From JAAYUK01 sp964392915 (GTDB lineage Bacteria; Nitrospirota; Thermodesulfovibrionia; Thermodesulfovibrionales; Dissulfurispiraceae), in the NCBI GenBank assembly GCA_964392915.1, contig CAYMRS010000008.1, forward strand, positions 1 through 64,000: a stretch of 64,000 nt of DNA. The letters are read 5' to 3'. The position numbers and the translations under genes were made by a program. How positions within the stretch are numbered: position 1 is the stretch's first letter; the number at the start of each line of letters is the position of its first letter. Of the stretch, positions 15,657-24,623 are shown one piece after another. The notes under the pieces are model-generated. The model was not told where the DNA came from. It ran no database searches and saw only the letters and a program-made list of their open reading frames with translations.

Positions 15657-16487
15657 ATGGACGACATCCAGAAAAAAATCTTGTTTGAAGACTTTCAGAT
15701 TCCCGGAATGCCGGACACCGCGGCGCAGGTTGTCGCCGCGCTTCAGGACAACTTTTGCTCGGTACAGAAGCTGGAAGAAGTTATCTGCCGTGACCCTGCC
15801 CTGACTGCTGAGGTGCTCAAAATCGTGAATGCCCCGCTTTATGCGTCAGGCAAATCGGTCAAGACTGTCGCGGAAACCATCATGTTTATCGGCTTGGGCA
15901 ATTTGGTTACGCTGGTCTCCATCGCCGCCTTGACAAATGAATGCATGAGCGGCACTATGGATAAGGACATTATCCGTCATCTGCTTGCCGTTTCCTCTGC
16001 CGCGACCCAGCTTGCCGAACAGGCCGATGCAGTGAAAGTTCGCCGCGAAGTGGCGGTTGTTGCCGGACTGCTGCATGATATCGGAAAGATTGTCTTGCTC
16101 ACCAACCTGCCGGGCAACTATGCCAAGGTGCGAGCGAAGGTGCTCGAAAGCGGCAGGCCGTTTGCGCATGTGGAGCAGGAGTTGCTCGGTTTTAATCATT
16201 GCGCGGTAGGCGTTCTTCTGGCTCAGCGCTGGCACTTTCCGGCTGTTTACCAGTACGCGCTGGAGCATCATCACGACGAGCCGATTTCGGAGGAGAAACT
16301 GTCCGAGGCGGATGCTCTCTGCTACATTATCCGCGCGGCTGACAAGATGGTGCTTGATGCCGGGATAGGAGCGGAAACCTCAACCGAGCAGGATCTGACG
16401 AAGCTGTTGAAAGTGCTTGATATCGGCCAGCCGGCCTATGAGCGTATCGCAAAAAGCATTGGCGCCATGAAAACCCTTGCCGTATAG
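15657..16487 (+). CDS. HDOD domain protein
   Basis: This 276-residue cytoplasmic protein is built almost entirely of an HDOD domain, a catalytically variant HD domain found in bacterial signalling. Family features include the opening FEDFQIPGMPDTAAQV, the DPALTAEVLKIVNAPLYA motif and AGLLHDIGKIVLL with an HD pair. No receiver, GGDEF or EAL partner domain is attached. It follows an AGGAG site. Such proteins regulate diverse processes such as motility and cell division. The target here is unknown. It is convergent with the next exonuclease gene. Confidence 0.9.
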   Translation: MDDIQKKILFEDFQIPGMPDTAAQVVAALQDNFCSVQKLEEVICRDPALTAEVLKIVNAPLYASGKSVKTVAETIMFIGLGNLVTLVSIAALTNECMSGTMDKDIIRHLLAVSSAATQLAEQADAVKVRREVAVVAGLLHDIGKIVLLTNLPGNYAKVRAKVLESGRPFAHVEQELLGFNHCAVGVLLAQRWHFPAVYQYALEHHHDEPISEEKLSEADALCYIIRAADKMVLDAGIGAETSTEQDLTKLLKVLDIGQPAYERIAKSIGAMKTLAV

Positions 16488-16500
16488 AAACCCGGGCAGA

Positions 16501-17175
16501 CTAGTCCGGCTTCTTGATGTAGTGTTCCCAGACCTGCAAAAGCTCCCGCGTGGCTCGCACATCACGCGCGCAGTACCGGGCAATCTCGACATGCCGGCCG
16601 GCATGAAAGAGATCCTTCACGTCGGCCCCTGAAATGCCATCTTCCTTGGAGCTTTTGATTCCAAATGTCCGGCACCACATGTCAAGACTGAAGCGCCGCT
16701 TGACAGCACCGTAAAAGGTGAGCTGATCGCACAGGTCGATATGGGTCGTATAATAGCGGTTCGGCATCAGGTCCCGCGTCGGCTTCACCCTGTTGACTGC
16801 GGACCGGACCAGAAGAAACGGACAGTCAAACGTGCGGCCATTGAATGTTATGAATTGACCGCATGAGGCCATAACCTTCCAGAAACGCTCAAGAAGCTCC
16901 AGCTCAGTACCGCACTGATAACAAATGCCATCTTCTTCAAACGGAAGCAGCATGTCTCCGGGAGTCTGGAAAAAGACCCAGCCTTTGCCGGTATCGGCAT
17001 CGAGCATGCCGATGGTGACGATTTCTGCGGTATTCGGGTAAAGCGAAAGGCTGTCTTTTACTTTCTCCGCGTCCTCGTCGCTCTCGGCATAGCGCAGCAG
17101 ATACTCCTGCGTGGCGCCCTCAAGAGCATCGAAGTCGTGCCCGACGGTTTCTATGTCGAAAATTATTCTTTTCAT
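16501..17175 (-). CDS. Predicted 3'-5' exonuclease (PolB-type DEDDy)
   Basis: This protein of 224 residues starts at MKRIIFDIETVG (ATG 17175). The three exonuclease motifs are visible: Asp and Glu in FDIETV, FNGRTFDCPFLL, and YCARDVRATREL with the Tyr-x3-Asp of DEDDy enzymes. A CxxC (CYQC) pair lies in the middle. This is the RNase H-like, predicted polymerase-B-type stand-alone exonuclease family. It probably trims DNA or RNA 3' ends, but the substrate is not known. It is 96 bp downstream of ctpA on the same strand. Confidence 0.85.
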   Translation of the reverse strand: MKRIIFDIETVGHDFDALEGATQEYLLRYAESDEDAEKVKDSLSLYPNTAEIVTIGMLDADTGKGWVFFQTPGDMLLPFEEDGICYQCGTELELLERFWKVMASCGQFITFNGRTFDCPFLLVRSAVNRVKPTRDLMPNRYYTTHIDLCDQLTFYGAVKRRFSLDMWCRTFGIKSSKEDGISGADVKDLFHAGRHVEIARYCARDVRATRELLQVWEHYIKKPD

Positions 17176-17270
17176 ATCGTCAAACAATGATGCGTGGCCG
17201 GGGCTCAGTCCAGCCACGCTTCGGGTTTTCTAAAAATTATTCTTTACTACGTGCTGATTTTCAAACCCTC

Positions 17271-18587
17271 TTATGCTGCCTGCTTCGGCATCTGCTCAAT
17301 AACCTTCCAAGTCTTCAGAATGTCGATGGCGCGAATCAGCTGGGTGTCGTCCTTTTCTTCCACTTCAAAGACAGCCTTTTCTTCATCTTCCTTGTCCTTC
17401 TTCAACGGTTCGCCCTTTTCGTTCAGCAGGTGACGGTCCAGGTCGCGTTCACGCATCACCGGCAGCTCTTTTACGTCTTTATTGTCCTTTGAAGCTTCGA
17501 GTTTCACGACAATATCCGGCGCAATGCCGATGCTCTGGATGCTGGTGCCGTTCGGCGTATAGTACTTTGCCGTGGTCAGGCGAAGCCCTGACCCATCGGA
17601 CATCGGAACAAGGCTTTGCACCGATCCTTTGCCGAACGTCTGCACCCCGACAACCACCGCGCGCTTCCAGTCCTTCAAAGCGCCGGCTACGATTTCCGAG
17701 GCGCTGGCGCTTCCCTGATTGACAAGGACCACGATGGGAAGCTGATCATATATTTTAAACTCCGGCTCGGTAAAGTACTCCATCTTCTCCCCGGTCCGCC
17801 CTTTTATGTAGACAACTAGTTTCTTGGATGGCAGAAACTGTTCTGTAACCTCAACCGCAGTATTCAGGAGACCTCCCGGATTGTTCCGGAGATCGAGCAC
17901 GAGCGATTTCATCCCCGCCTTCTGGAGCTCCGCAAGAGCCTTCGACATATCGCTCGCAGTCGTTTCCTGGAACTGGGTCAGCTTGATGTAGCCGATGTCA
18001 TCGCGAATCATCTTGGACTTGACGCTCCGGATCTTGATGATATCGCGGATAACGGTAAAGTCCTTCGGCTCTTTCCAGCCGTCGCGGAAAATGCTCAGCG
18101 TCACCGGCTTGCCTTTCGGACCGCGCATACGGGTTACCGCATCATGAATGCCCATGTCCTTGGTCGATTCGTTGTTAATCTTCAGGATCTTGTCTCCTGA
18201 CTTCAGTCCCGCGCGGTAGGCGGGGGTGTCTTCAATAGGCGCAATAACGGTCAGTACGCCGTCTTTTGTCGCTATCTGAATGCCGAGACCGCCGAATTCG
18301 CCTTTGGTGTCAGCCTGAAATTCCTTGAACTGCTGCGGCGTCATATAGCCCGAATGCGGGTCCAGAGACGTAAGCATGCCCTTGATGGCCCCGGTTATCA
18401 GGTCCTTGGTCTTGACCTCATCAACATAATTTTTTTTTATCATGGTCATGACTTCAGTAAAAAGCCTGAGATCTTCATAACTGCTCTGGGCGCTCACTGC
18501 CTGGATTCCCCATCTACCCATGACAATGCCGCCAAAAATAATGAGCAGCACTGCCGGAATCACTATGAGTCTTTTCCGCGAAAACAT
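17271..18587 (-). CDS. ctpA: C-terminal processing peptidase (S41, CtpA-type)
   Basis: This protein of about 438 residues has an N-terminal membrane anchor or signal (LIVIPAVLLIIFGGIVMG), a PDZ domain (about 90-170; GGLGIQIATKDG...GLKSGDKILKINN) and a peptidase S41 domain. The catalytic Ser lies in NQGSASASEIVAGAL and the Lys in GVQTFGKGSVQSL. A Glu/Asp-rich tail follows. I prefer the second ATG (18587) because it is 6 bp from AGGAGG. It acts in the periplasm on C-termini of envelope proteins. It is the last gene of ftsE-ftsX-envC-ctpA, with 12 bp to envC, an arrangement tying it to septal peptidoglycan turnover. Confidence 0.95.
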   Translation of the reverse strand: MFSRKRLIVIPAVLLIIFGGIVMGRWGIQAVSAQSSYEDLRLFTEVMTMIKKNYVDEVKTKDLITGAIKGMLTSLDPHSGYMTPQQFKEFQADTKGEFGGLGIQIATKDGVLTVIAPIEDTPAYRAGLKSGDKILKINNESTKDMGIHDAVTRMRGPKGKPVTLSIFRDGWKEPKDFTVIRDIIKIRSVKSKMIRDDIGYIKLTQFQETTASDMSKALAELQKAGMKSLVLDLRNNPGGLLNTAVEVTEQFLPSKKLVVYIKGRTGEKMEYFTEPEFKIYDQLPIVVLVNQGSASASEIVAGALKDWKRAVVVGVQTFGKGSVQSLVPMSDGSGLRLTTAKYYTPNGTSIQSIGIAPDIVVKLEASKDNKDVKELPVMRERDLDRHLLNEKGEPLKKDKEDEEKAVFEVEEKDDTQLIRAIDILKTWKVIEQMPKQAA

Positions 18588-18599
18588 CTTCATCCTCCT

Positions 18600-19838
18600 C
18601 TATCGCCTGCCGAGCCATTGCTGGGGATCGAGCGGCTTTCCTTTATAGCGAATTTCAAAATAGAGCCCGTTGCTTCCGGTTGCCTGAGATTCTCCGATCT
18701 CGCCTACCGGCTGATGTTCTTTTATTATAGCGCCGTTATGAGAAAATATCTTTGTCAGGTTCCCGTATAAGGTATGATAACCAGCGCCGTGGCTGACAAT
18801 AACCAGCTGGCCGTATCCCTTGAACGAGTCCGCGTGCACCACCCGGCCCTCCGCAACAGCCTTGGCAGGCGTGCCCGCCGCAGCCCTGATTGTCACGCCG
18901 CTCCGGAACACCGGCAGGTTAAAGATGGGATCGACCTGGCTGCCGTATTTCACCTCGACAGAGCCGTGTACCGGCCACGGGAGCTTTCCTTTCAGGCGGG
19001 CAAAAGCGCTGTCTTCATAGACCTCTTCCCTCTTCCCGCTGCTGGTCTGCCCGGAAGAGCCCTTTCTGCGGACCTGCTCTTTTTTTTCCGCTTCCCTGAG
19101 TATGTGGTCGAGCCGGTTCTGGTCTTCCTTGAGGCTCTGGATGAGATGCTCATATATTGATTTATCCTTGCGCACCTGTACCAGAAGCGCTTCGCGCCGC
19201 TTCTGCTTTTCTTTCAGCGACTCCTCGAGTTTTGCCAGTTTTTTCTCTTCCGCCTGAAGCGATTCCTTCAGCACCTTCAGATAATCCTGCTCTTTTCCCA
19301 GAACAACAAGCGTAGCCTGGTACTTTGCGATGACTTTCTGATCCTGAGCCGAAATATCTTTCAGATAGCGCATCAGGCGTATTGACTTGCCTAAATTTTC
19401 CGTCGTGAGCAAGACGAGAAGCGTATCGTTTTGCGTGTTGGCTTTCTGAAGGGCGCGCAAACGCTGCTTTAGATGATCGCGCTGTTTCTCAATTGCCGCG
19501 GAACTCGCCGCAATCTGGCTCTCAACAACGGCAATCTTCTCCTGAATGGCATGCATCCGCGCCCGCTGTTTTTTGTGCTGGCTTTCCACCTCGCGAAGCT
19601 CGTCGGCAGCCCTCCGGAGGTCGTCAAGCACTGACACCTCCATTTTCCTTGTCTGTTCAAGCTTTTTCTTCTGTTGGCGGAGCTCGCGGTCGATTTTCTT
19701 GTATTGCTCCCTGGTGCTGTCAGCAGAGAACGCATCCGGGGCGGGCAGAAACGCTGCCGCGACTGCGCAAATCAGGAGCACTGTTTTAATGAGGCAGGTG
19801 CCGAACGAAAAAACCGGATTGCGGACCTGTTTGAGCAT
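18600..19838 (-). CDS. envC: EnvC-like murein hydrolase activator
   Basis: This 412-residue protein has a signal peptide (to about residue 38), a long coiled coil (about 40-250, rich in Lys/Glu/Gln) and a C-terminal LytM (M23) domain. The zinc-ligand positions of active LytM enzymes are changed (FRSGVTIRA instead of HxGxD; LYFEIRYKGKPLDPQQWL instead of an HxH). This is the degenerate pattern of EnvC, which activates amidases instead of cutting murein itself. The start directly abuts the ftsX stop (TGA-ATG). FtsEX-EnvC in one operon fits recruitment of the activator to the septum by FtsX. Confidence 0.93.
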   Translation of the reverse strand: MLKQVRNPVFSFGTCLIKTVLLICAVAAAFLPAPDAFSADSTREQYKKIDRELRQQKKKLEQTRKMEVSVLDDLRRAADELREVESQHKKQRARMHAIQEKIAVVESQIAASSAAIEKQRDHLKQRLRALQKANTQNDTLLVLLTTENLGKSIRLMRYLKDISAQDQKVIAKYQATLVVLGKEQDYLKVLKESLQAEEKKLAKLEESLKEKQKRREALLVQVRKDKSIYEHLIQSLKEDQNRLDHILREAEKKEQVRRKGSSGQTSSGKREEVYEDSAFARLKGKLPWPVHGSVEVKYGSQVDPIFNLPVFRSGVTIRAAAGTPAKAVAEGRVVHADSFKGYGQLVIVSHGAGYHTLYGNLTKIFSHNGAIIKEHQPVGEIGESQATGSNGLYFEIRYKGKPLDPQQWLGRR

Positions 19839-20717
19839 TCAGGAAAACCGGATCCTGCCGATTGCGACAAGTGCACCGACAATGCCGAAAACAAGTCCCC
19901 CAAGCGGAAGCGCAACCGCGAGTTCATGCGGGAAAATGAGAGAGGTTACAAACGGCAACAGCGCGCCGAGCTGATTGATGAGCAGATGATGGCAGCCGTA
20001 TGCGCCAAGCATGCCCAGCGACCCGCCAATAAGGCCTATCGTACCTCCTTCCATGAGAAACGGAAGGCGAATGAACGCGCCAGAGGCGCCGAGCAGCTTC
20101 AGGATTTCGACATCCTCCCGCTTGCGGTAGAAGAGGTTCTTGACGCTGCTGTAAATGACAAAAATGACGCCGAAGGCAATCAGGCCGAACACGGCAAGTC
20201 CGATAGTAGTGACGGCATGCTTGAGCTGTGCGATGGCCTCGGCAATTTTTTCTCCGTTGTGGACCGAGTCCACTCCCGGCAGGGTCATCAGGTTTTCCGA
20301 GATGGCGCGGACCGAGGCGACGGAAACGGATGCCTTTTTGAGCTTTACTTCAAGTGCGGAAGAAAGCGGGTTGTCCCTGAGTCCTTCCAGAACAGTGCCT
20401 ATATCAGCGACGGACTTCTTCAGCTCATCGAGCGCCTGCTCTTTGGAAATGTAGTTCACTTCGGCAACGTCGTCCCGTTTTTTGATCTGCGCGGTCAGAT
20501 CCTCCACCTGCTGCTGGGTGAGCCCGTCTTTCAGATACACGGAGATTGAAAAACGCTCCGGAAGCTTTCCGGTCAGATTTTCAATATTGTACAGTGCAAA
20601 ATACATGAGCGTTACAATAAGCAGACTTGTCGCCACAGCCAGCACGGTCAGCAGATTAATCCACTTTTCACGCCAGATGCTCTGCAGCGCGACATGGAGA
20701 GGATAAGGAAGCTGCAT
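19839..20717 (-). CDS. ftsX: Cell division protein FtsX
   Basis: This 292-residue inner-membrane protein has four transmembrane helices: one near residue 22, then three in the C-terminal half. A periplasmic domain of about 130 residues sits between the first two. Typical motifs are FSISVYLKDGLTQQQVEDL and the final SLGMLGAYGCHHLLI. It overlaps ftsE by 1 nt (TAATG). With FtsE it forms the type VII ABC-like complex that transmits ATP hydrolysis to the periplasmic activator encoded next. Confidence 0.95.
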   Translation of the reverse strand: MQLPYPLHVALQSIWREKWINLLTVLAVATSLLIVTLMYFALYNIENLTGKLPERFSISVYLKDGLTQQQVEDLTAQIKKRDDVAEVNYISKEQALDELKKSVADIGTVLEGLRDNPLSSALEVKLKKASVSVASVRAISENLMTLPGVDSVHNGEKIAEAIAQLKHAVTTIGLAVFGLIAFGVIFVIYSSVKNLFYRKREDVEILKLLGASGAFIRLPFLMEGGTIGLIGGSLGMLGAYGCHHLLINQLGALLPFVTSLIFPHELAVALPLGGLVFGIVGALVAIGRIRFS

Positions 20718-21379
20718 TACCCGACCTCCTCGCCGATGATGTTGCCGGTATCGAGCCGGATCACCCGGCTGCCGGTCCGGCGGTACATATCCTGAAAATG
20801 TGTGGCTATGACGACGGTTGTTCCCTGCAGATGAATCTCGTGAAAAATTGAGATGATATCCTGAGCGATTTCTTCGTCGAGATTGCCGGTCGGCTCGTCC
20901 GCGAGGATAACCAGAGGATTTGCGACGATTGCGCGCGCGATGACAATACGCTGCTGTTCGCCGCCGGACAACGTCTTCGGAAAGACATCAATTTTGTGGC
21001 GCAGATGAACTTTTCTCAATGCTTCAAGGACACTCGGCTTGACGTCCCGATCCCGCATGCCGCGAATCTGCAGGGGAAGCGCGACATTCTCAAAGACCGT
21101 CAGGTCATTCTTGAGCTTGAAGTCCTGAAATACGATGCCTATGGAACGGCGCAATGCCGGAATCTCGTGCTCCTTCATGTGCGGAAAATGAAAATCACCG
21201 ATCGTGATTTCCCCTTCATCCGGCATCTCTTCAGCATAGATAAGTTTCAGCAGCGTCGTCTTGCCGGCGCCGCTGTGCCCGGTCACAAAGATCATTTCCC
21301 TCCTGTCGACCTTGAAGGAGATGTTCCGCAGCACCGACTGCCCATCATAATACTTTGCGACGTTCTTGAACTCGATCAT
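20717..21379 (-). CDS. ftsE: Cell division ATP-binding protein FtsE
   Basis: This 220-residue ABC ATPase has Walker A (GHSGAGKTTLL), the signature LSGGEQQRIVIARA and Walker B (VILADEPTGNLD). The Q-loop region reads IGIVFQDFKLKNDLTVFENV, usual for FtsE. It heads the ftsE-ftsX-envC-ctpA operon and begins 11 bp after the transketolase stop codon, so it may be read through from the split transketolase genes. Confidence 0.96.
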   Translation of the reverse strand: MIEFKNVAKYYDGQSVLRNISFKVDRREMIFVTGHSGAGKTTLLKLIYAEEMPDEGEITIGDFHFPHMKEHEIPALRRSIGIVFQDFKLKNDLTVFENVALPLQIRGMRDRDVKPSVLEALRKVHLRHKIDVFPKTLSGGEQQRIVIARAIVANPLVILADEPTGNLDEEIAQDIISIFHEIHLQGTTVVIATHFQDMYRRTGSRVIRLDTGNIIGEEVG

Positions 21380-21390
21380 TAATGGATGCC

Positions 21391-22374
21391 CTATTTCTGA
21401 GCCATGCCTGCCTGAGCGGTTTCTGCTATCGCCTCCGGCGTCAGCCCGAAGATCTGCAGAAGTTCATCGGCGGGTCCTGAACAGCCAAAGGTGTCCTGCA
21501 CGCCAATCTTCCGGATCAGCACGGGATGCTTCTCCGAAAGGTACTCAGCGACTGCGCCTCCGAGTCCGCCGATCACAGAATGCTCTTCACAGGTAACAAT
21601 AAACCTTGATGCCTTTGCAGCTTCAAGGAGTAGCGCGGTGTCAATCGGCTTGACCGACACCATGTTGATGACACCGGCGTCAATACCTGCCCGCACAAGC
21701 AGTTCTTTTGCCTTGAGCGCCATGGGAAGCATAATGCCGATGGCGATGATATTCACATCCTTGCCGATGCCAAATGAGTATCCTTTGCCGATCTCGAAAC
21801 GATAGTCCTGCGGCAGGCATGCCGGAACCTTTGCGCGGCCGAGACGGACATAGACCGGGCCATCAAATGCGGCTGCCGCCTGAATGACCTGGCGGGTCTC
21901 ATAGCCGTCAGACGGAACGATGACCGTCATGCCCGGCAATACGCGCATCAGCGCGACATCTTCAAGCGCCTGATGCGATGCGCCGTCTTCTCCGACCGTC
22001 AGGCCGCTGTGCGTTGCGCAGAGTTTTACGTTCAGGTGTGAGTAGCAGATCGTCTGGCGAATTTGTTCCCATGCGCGGCCTGTCTCAAAAACCGCAAAGG
22101 TCGAGGCAAATGGTATCTTGCCCGCAAGCGCGAGCCCGGCCGCCGTGCCGACCATATCCTGCTCGGAAATGCCCATATTGAAGAAACGCTCCGGAAAGAG
22201 CTTCGAAAATTTGGCGGTCTTGGTCGATCCGGAAAGATCCGCATCAAGAACAACTATTTTTTCATTTGCCGCGCCCAGTTCGGCCAGTGTCGTGCCGTAT
22301 GCATCACGCGTTGCCACGCTCTGGCCGCAGAAATCGGTGGTAGTCTGTGGTTTGGTCTCTTCTCTGCTGCCCAT
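21391..22374 (-). CDS. Transketolase, C-terminal subunit
   Basis: This 327-residue protein contains the pyrimidine-binding and C-terminal domains of transketolase. It has ATRDAYGTTLAELG, the catalytic-type Glu region GISEQDMVGTAAGLAL and CATHSGLTVGEDGASHQALEDVALMRVLPG. The start follows the stop of the N-terminal subunit directly (TAAATG), so the two chains are made together. Split transketolases are standard in many archaea and in several anaerobic bacterial groups. It works in the non-oxidative pentose phosphate pathway for ribose and aromatic precursors. Confidence 0.95.
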   Translation of the reverse strand: MGSREETKPQTTTDFCGQSVATRDAYGTTLAELGAANEKIVVLDADLSGSTKTAKFSKLFPERFFNMGISEQDMVGTAAGLALAGKIPFASTFAVFETGRAWEQIRQTICYSHLNVKLCATHSGLTVGEDGASHQALEDVALMRVLPGMTVIVPSDGYETRQVIQAAAAFDGPVYVRLGRAKVPACLPQDYRFEIGKGYSFGIGKDVNIIAIGIMLPMALKAKELLVRAGIDAGVINMVSVKPIDTALLLEAAKASRFIVTCEEHSVIGGLGGAVAEYLSEKHPVLIRKIGVQDTFGCSGPADELLQIFGLTPEAIAETAQAGMAQK

Positions 22375-23211
22375 TTATTCTCCCAGTTCCTTTAACGCGA
22401 TAGAGAGTTCATTCTTATTCGGCGTTACTCCGTGGAATTCGGCCTTGTCTTCAAAAACCGAAACGCCTTTGCCCTTGACCGTCCGCGCGAGAATGACCGT
22501 CGGCTTGCCCTTGACGGTTTCCGCCGCATCGAGCGCCGCGACAATCGCCTGCATATCATGGCCGTCGATCTCAATCGTGTTCCAGCCGAACGCCTGCCAC
22601 TTTGCGCCGACCGGATCGATGCACATGACGTCTGCACAGCGTCCATCGATCTGGAGGCCGTTGAGATCAACAATCGCGCAGAGAGTGTCGAGCTGATAGT
22701 GGCCTGCCGACATCGCCGCCTCCCAGACCTGACCCTCCTGAATTTCGCCATCGCCGAGCATGCAATAAACCCGTGCGGAAACCCTGTCGAGCCGCAGGCC
22801 CAAAGCTATGCCGTTTGCAATTGAAAGCCCCTGCCCCAGAGATCCGGTTGAGACCTCTACGCCGTTCAGCAGTTTCGATGACGGGTGGCCCTGGAGCGGG
22901 CAGCCGACCTTGCGGAGACTGCCAAGCAGTGCCTTGTCAAAATAACCGGCAAGCGCAAGCGCGCCGTAGAGAACCGGCGCCGCATGTCCCTTCGAAAGAA
23001 TAAAGCGATCGCGCTCCGGCCAGTTCGGATCATCAGCGCGATGGCGCATTTTGTAAAAATAGAGCGCGGCAACAACATCCGCGGCAGAGAGAGAGCCGCC
23101 GGTATGGCCGGATCCCGACTCCGCAAGCATCTTCACGATTTCGACCCTGAGCTTTCGTGCCTGCTCCTTGAGCTGGGTGACGTCAGCGTTTTTTCCTGCT
23201 TCAGCAGCCAT
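22375..23211 (-). CDS. Transketolase, N-terminal (TPP-binding) subunit
   Basis: This 278-residue protein holds the thiamine-diphosphate-binding domain. The motifs GSGHTGGSLSAADVVAALYF, SKGHAAPVLYGALALAGYF and GDGEIQEGQVWEAAMSAGHYQLDTLCAIVDLNG are present, the last being the GDG-x(~25)-N TPP signature. GGGAGATTCC precedes the ATG. The gene forms a unit with the C-terminal subunit and may share its transcript with ftsE. Upstream lies a 432-bp gene-free region with the second copy of the dispersed repeat. Confidence 0.95.
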   Translation of the reverse strand: MAAEAGKNADVTQLKEQARKLRVEIVKMLAESGSGHTGGSLSAADVVAALYFYKMRHRADDPNWPERDRFILSKGHAAPVLYGALALAGYFDKALLGSLRKVGCPLQGHPSSKLLNGVEVSTGSLGQGLSIANGIALGLRLDRVSARVYCMLGDGEIQEGQVWEAAMSAGHYQLDTLCAIVDLNGLQIDGRCADVMCIDPVGAKWQAFGWNTIEIDGHDMQAIVAALDAAETVKGKPTVILARTVKGKGVSVFEDKAEFHGVTPNKNELSIALKELGE

Positions 23212-23371
23212 GGAATCTCCCTTTCTGACGACAAAAATTTCCTAATTATAAACCATAGGGACGATAAAAATATAATGAGCCCGTTTTGACCCGGAATTGT
23301 TTTTGCTTTTGTCTTCTTTCTGTCACTTCCGCTTGTCCTGTCAAGGATGACGGGAGCCTTGCCGGTCGGCT
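23212..23371. other. Leader of the transketolase genes
   Basis: This 160-bp stretch precedes the split transketolase genes on the minus strand and borders the second dispersed-repeat copy. It is AT-rich near 23230-23280. No riboswitch fold is recognised; in particular the TPP riboswitch core CTGAGA was not seen. Confidence 0.4.
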
Positions 23372-23483
23372 AAACCCGGATTTGTCATTTGGAACACGCC
23401 AAAGCTTGCAAAGTGAGGCAGGATATGTGGTGGAGCGGTTTTATTCGGCGAAGAGACACGTACACGGACATACGGGCAGGCGA
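23372..23483. repeat. Dispersed 113-bp repeat, copy 2
   Basis: This segment matches 3004-3116 at about 93%. Like copy 1 it lies 3' of a minus-strand gene, here the endonuclease III relative, and is followed on the plus strand by a hairpin of unrelated sequence. The same short frame starting MWWSGFIRRR is open but ends differently. Confidence 0.8.
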
Positions 23484-23487
23484 ATAC

Positions 23488-23515
23488 CTCGGAGGACGGC
23501 CGAATGCCGTCCGAG
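23488..23515. terminator. Hairpin next to dispersed repeat copy 2
   Basis: GGACGGC (23494-23500) and GCCGTCC (23506-23512) form a 7-bp stem with loop CGAAT, extended by CTC/GAG across a small bulge. No T tract follows. Its position relative to the repeat body matches the hairpin at 3128-3170 although the sequence differs. Confidence 0.45.
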
Positions 23516-23643
23516 AATGAGCGGAACCACGAGTACTGCCTCGTCTAATGACAATTTTCGGTTAAACGGGAAAGATTCCCGGAACAAGCGACGGAATCGT
23601 GAACCGCGGAGCCGCCAACTCGCTGTCCTGGCCGGAGACCAAA

Positions 23644-24282
23644 TCATGCTCCAAGCGGACAGCCTCCGCACCTCGGTGTCGGCTTGCAGAACTCTTTGCC
23701 GATTCGGACGAAAAGAGCGTGATACTCGTTGAACAGGGCAAATTCATGGGGAAGGGCATTATGAAAAAGCTCCTGAAACGCATCGTATGATTTCTCATAT
23801 GCCAGAACCCCGTGGCGTGAAAGAACCCGCTTAGTGTACGCATCGATTACGAAAATCGGTTTTTCAAGAGCATACAGCAGAATCGAATCGGCAGTTTCGG
23901 GGCCGATGCCGTTGACGCCGAGAAGTTCGGGACGGAGTCGAACGATATCGTGTCTTTTCATCTTTGCCATACTGCCGCTGTGTGCCGCGATGAGGTAATC
24001 CAAAAATGCCTTCAGCCGTTTTGTCTTGACGTTAAAGTATCCGGCAGGACGTATCAGCTCAGCCAGCTCACCGTTTGGCAGGGCGTGCAGGGCAAGCGCA
24101 GTCAGCGTATTTACACGCTTCAGGTTCGCTATCGCTCTTTCGACATTGGACCAATTCGTGTTCTGCGTCAGGATTGCGCCAATGGCGATCTCAAACGGTG
24201 TCTCCCCCGGCCACCACTGCTGAGGCCCGAAAGCGCGCAGCAGCGTCTTGTAGAGAGCGGGCAGTGAACGGACATGCTTCAT
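23644..24282 (-). CDS. Endonuclease III-related HhH-GPD protein
   Basis: This 212-residue protein belongs to the endonuclease III-like DNA glycosylase group. It has AILTQNTNWSNVERAI, the helix-hairpin-helix LLGVNGIGPETADSILLYAL with the catalytic-type Asp in PIFVIDAYTKRVLSRHG, and a C-terminal cysteine cluster CKPTPRCGGCPLGA. The reading frame stops five codons after the third cysteine, one codon before the usual position of the fourth ligand of the [4Fe-4S] cluster. Either this subgroup uses three cysteines or the end is truncated. Its start overlaps the FlhB-like gene by 4 bp (ATGA). Confidence 0.87.
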   Translation of the reverse strand: MKHVRSLPALYKTLLRAFGPQQWWPGETPFEIAIGAILTQNTNWSNVERAIANLKRVNTLTALALHALPNGELAELIRPAGYFNVKTKRLKAFLDYLIAAHSGSMAKMKRHDIVRLRPELLGVNGIGPETADSILLYALEKPIFVIDAYTKRVLSRHGVLAYEKSYDAFQELFHNALPHEFALFNEYHALFVRIGKEFCKPTPRCGGCPLGA

Positions 24283-24548
24283 GAAGGGGCTTTGTTCGTC
24301 ATGCGGTAAATAAAAGCGAGAATTTCGGCGACAGCTTTATACAGGTCGGGAGGGATTTCCTGATTCAGGTCAAGCGTGGACAGAATCTCGACCAGCTGTT
24401 TGTCTTCCTTGAGCGGAATCCTGTTCTCCCGCGCAATGTCGAGAATCTTTTCCGCGATAATGCCGCTCCCCTTCGCGATAACCCGCGGGGCCTGCTCTTT
24501 CTGCGGATTGTACCGCAGCGCCGCAGCCTTGATGCGCCGATCAGCCAT
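24279..24548 (-). CDS. FlhB C-terminal-domain-like protein
   Basis: This 89-residue soluble protein corresponds to the cytoplasmic C-terminal domain of FlhB, with the typical stretch NPQKEQAPRVIAKG...AEKILDIARENRIPLKED and DLNQEIPPDLYKAVAEILAFIYR. The self-cleaving NPTH loop of true FlhB is absent and there are no membrane helices. The start (MADRRIKAAAL) is the first ATG with a nearby AGG. The pair of a FliK-like gene and an FlhB-like gene recalls ylqG-ylqH of Bacillus, whose role is unclear. No other flagellar gene is nearby. Confidence 0.88.
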   Translation of the reverse strand: MADRRIKAAALRYNPQKEQAPRVIAKGSGIIAEKILDIARENRIPLKEDKQLVEILSTLDLNQEIPPDLYKAVAEILAFIYRMTNKAPS

Positions 24549-24623
24549 GGGTTGGCACCTGACGTATGCTGCGCATTCTCCTGACTCCTGAATTCTGGCT
24601 TCTGAATTCTGCATTCTGCCTGC

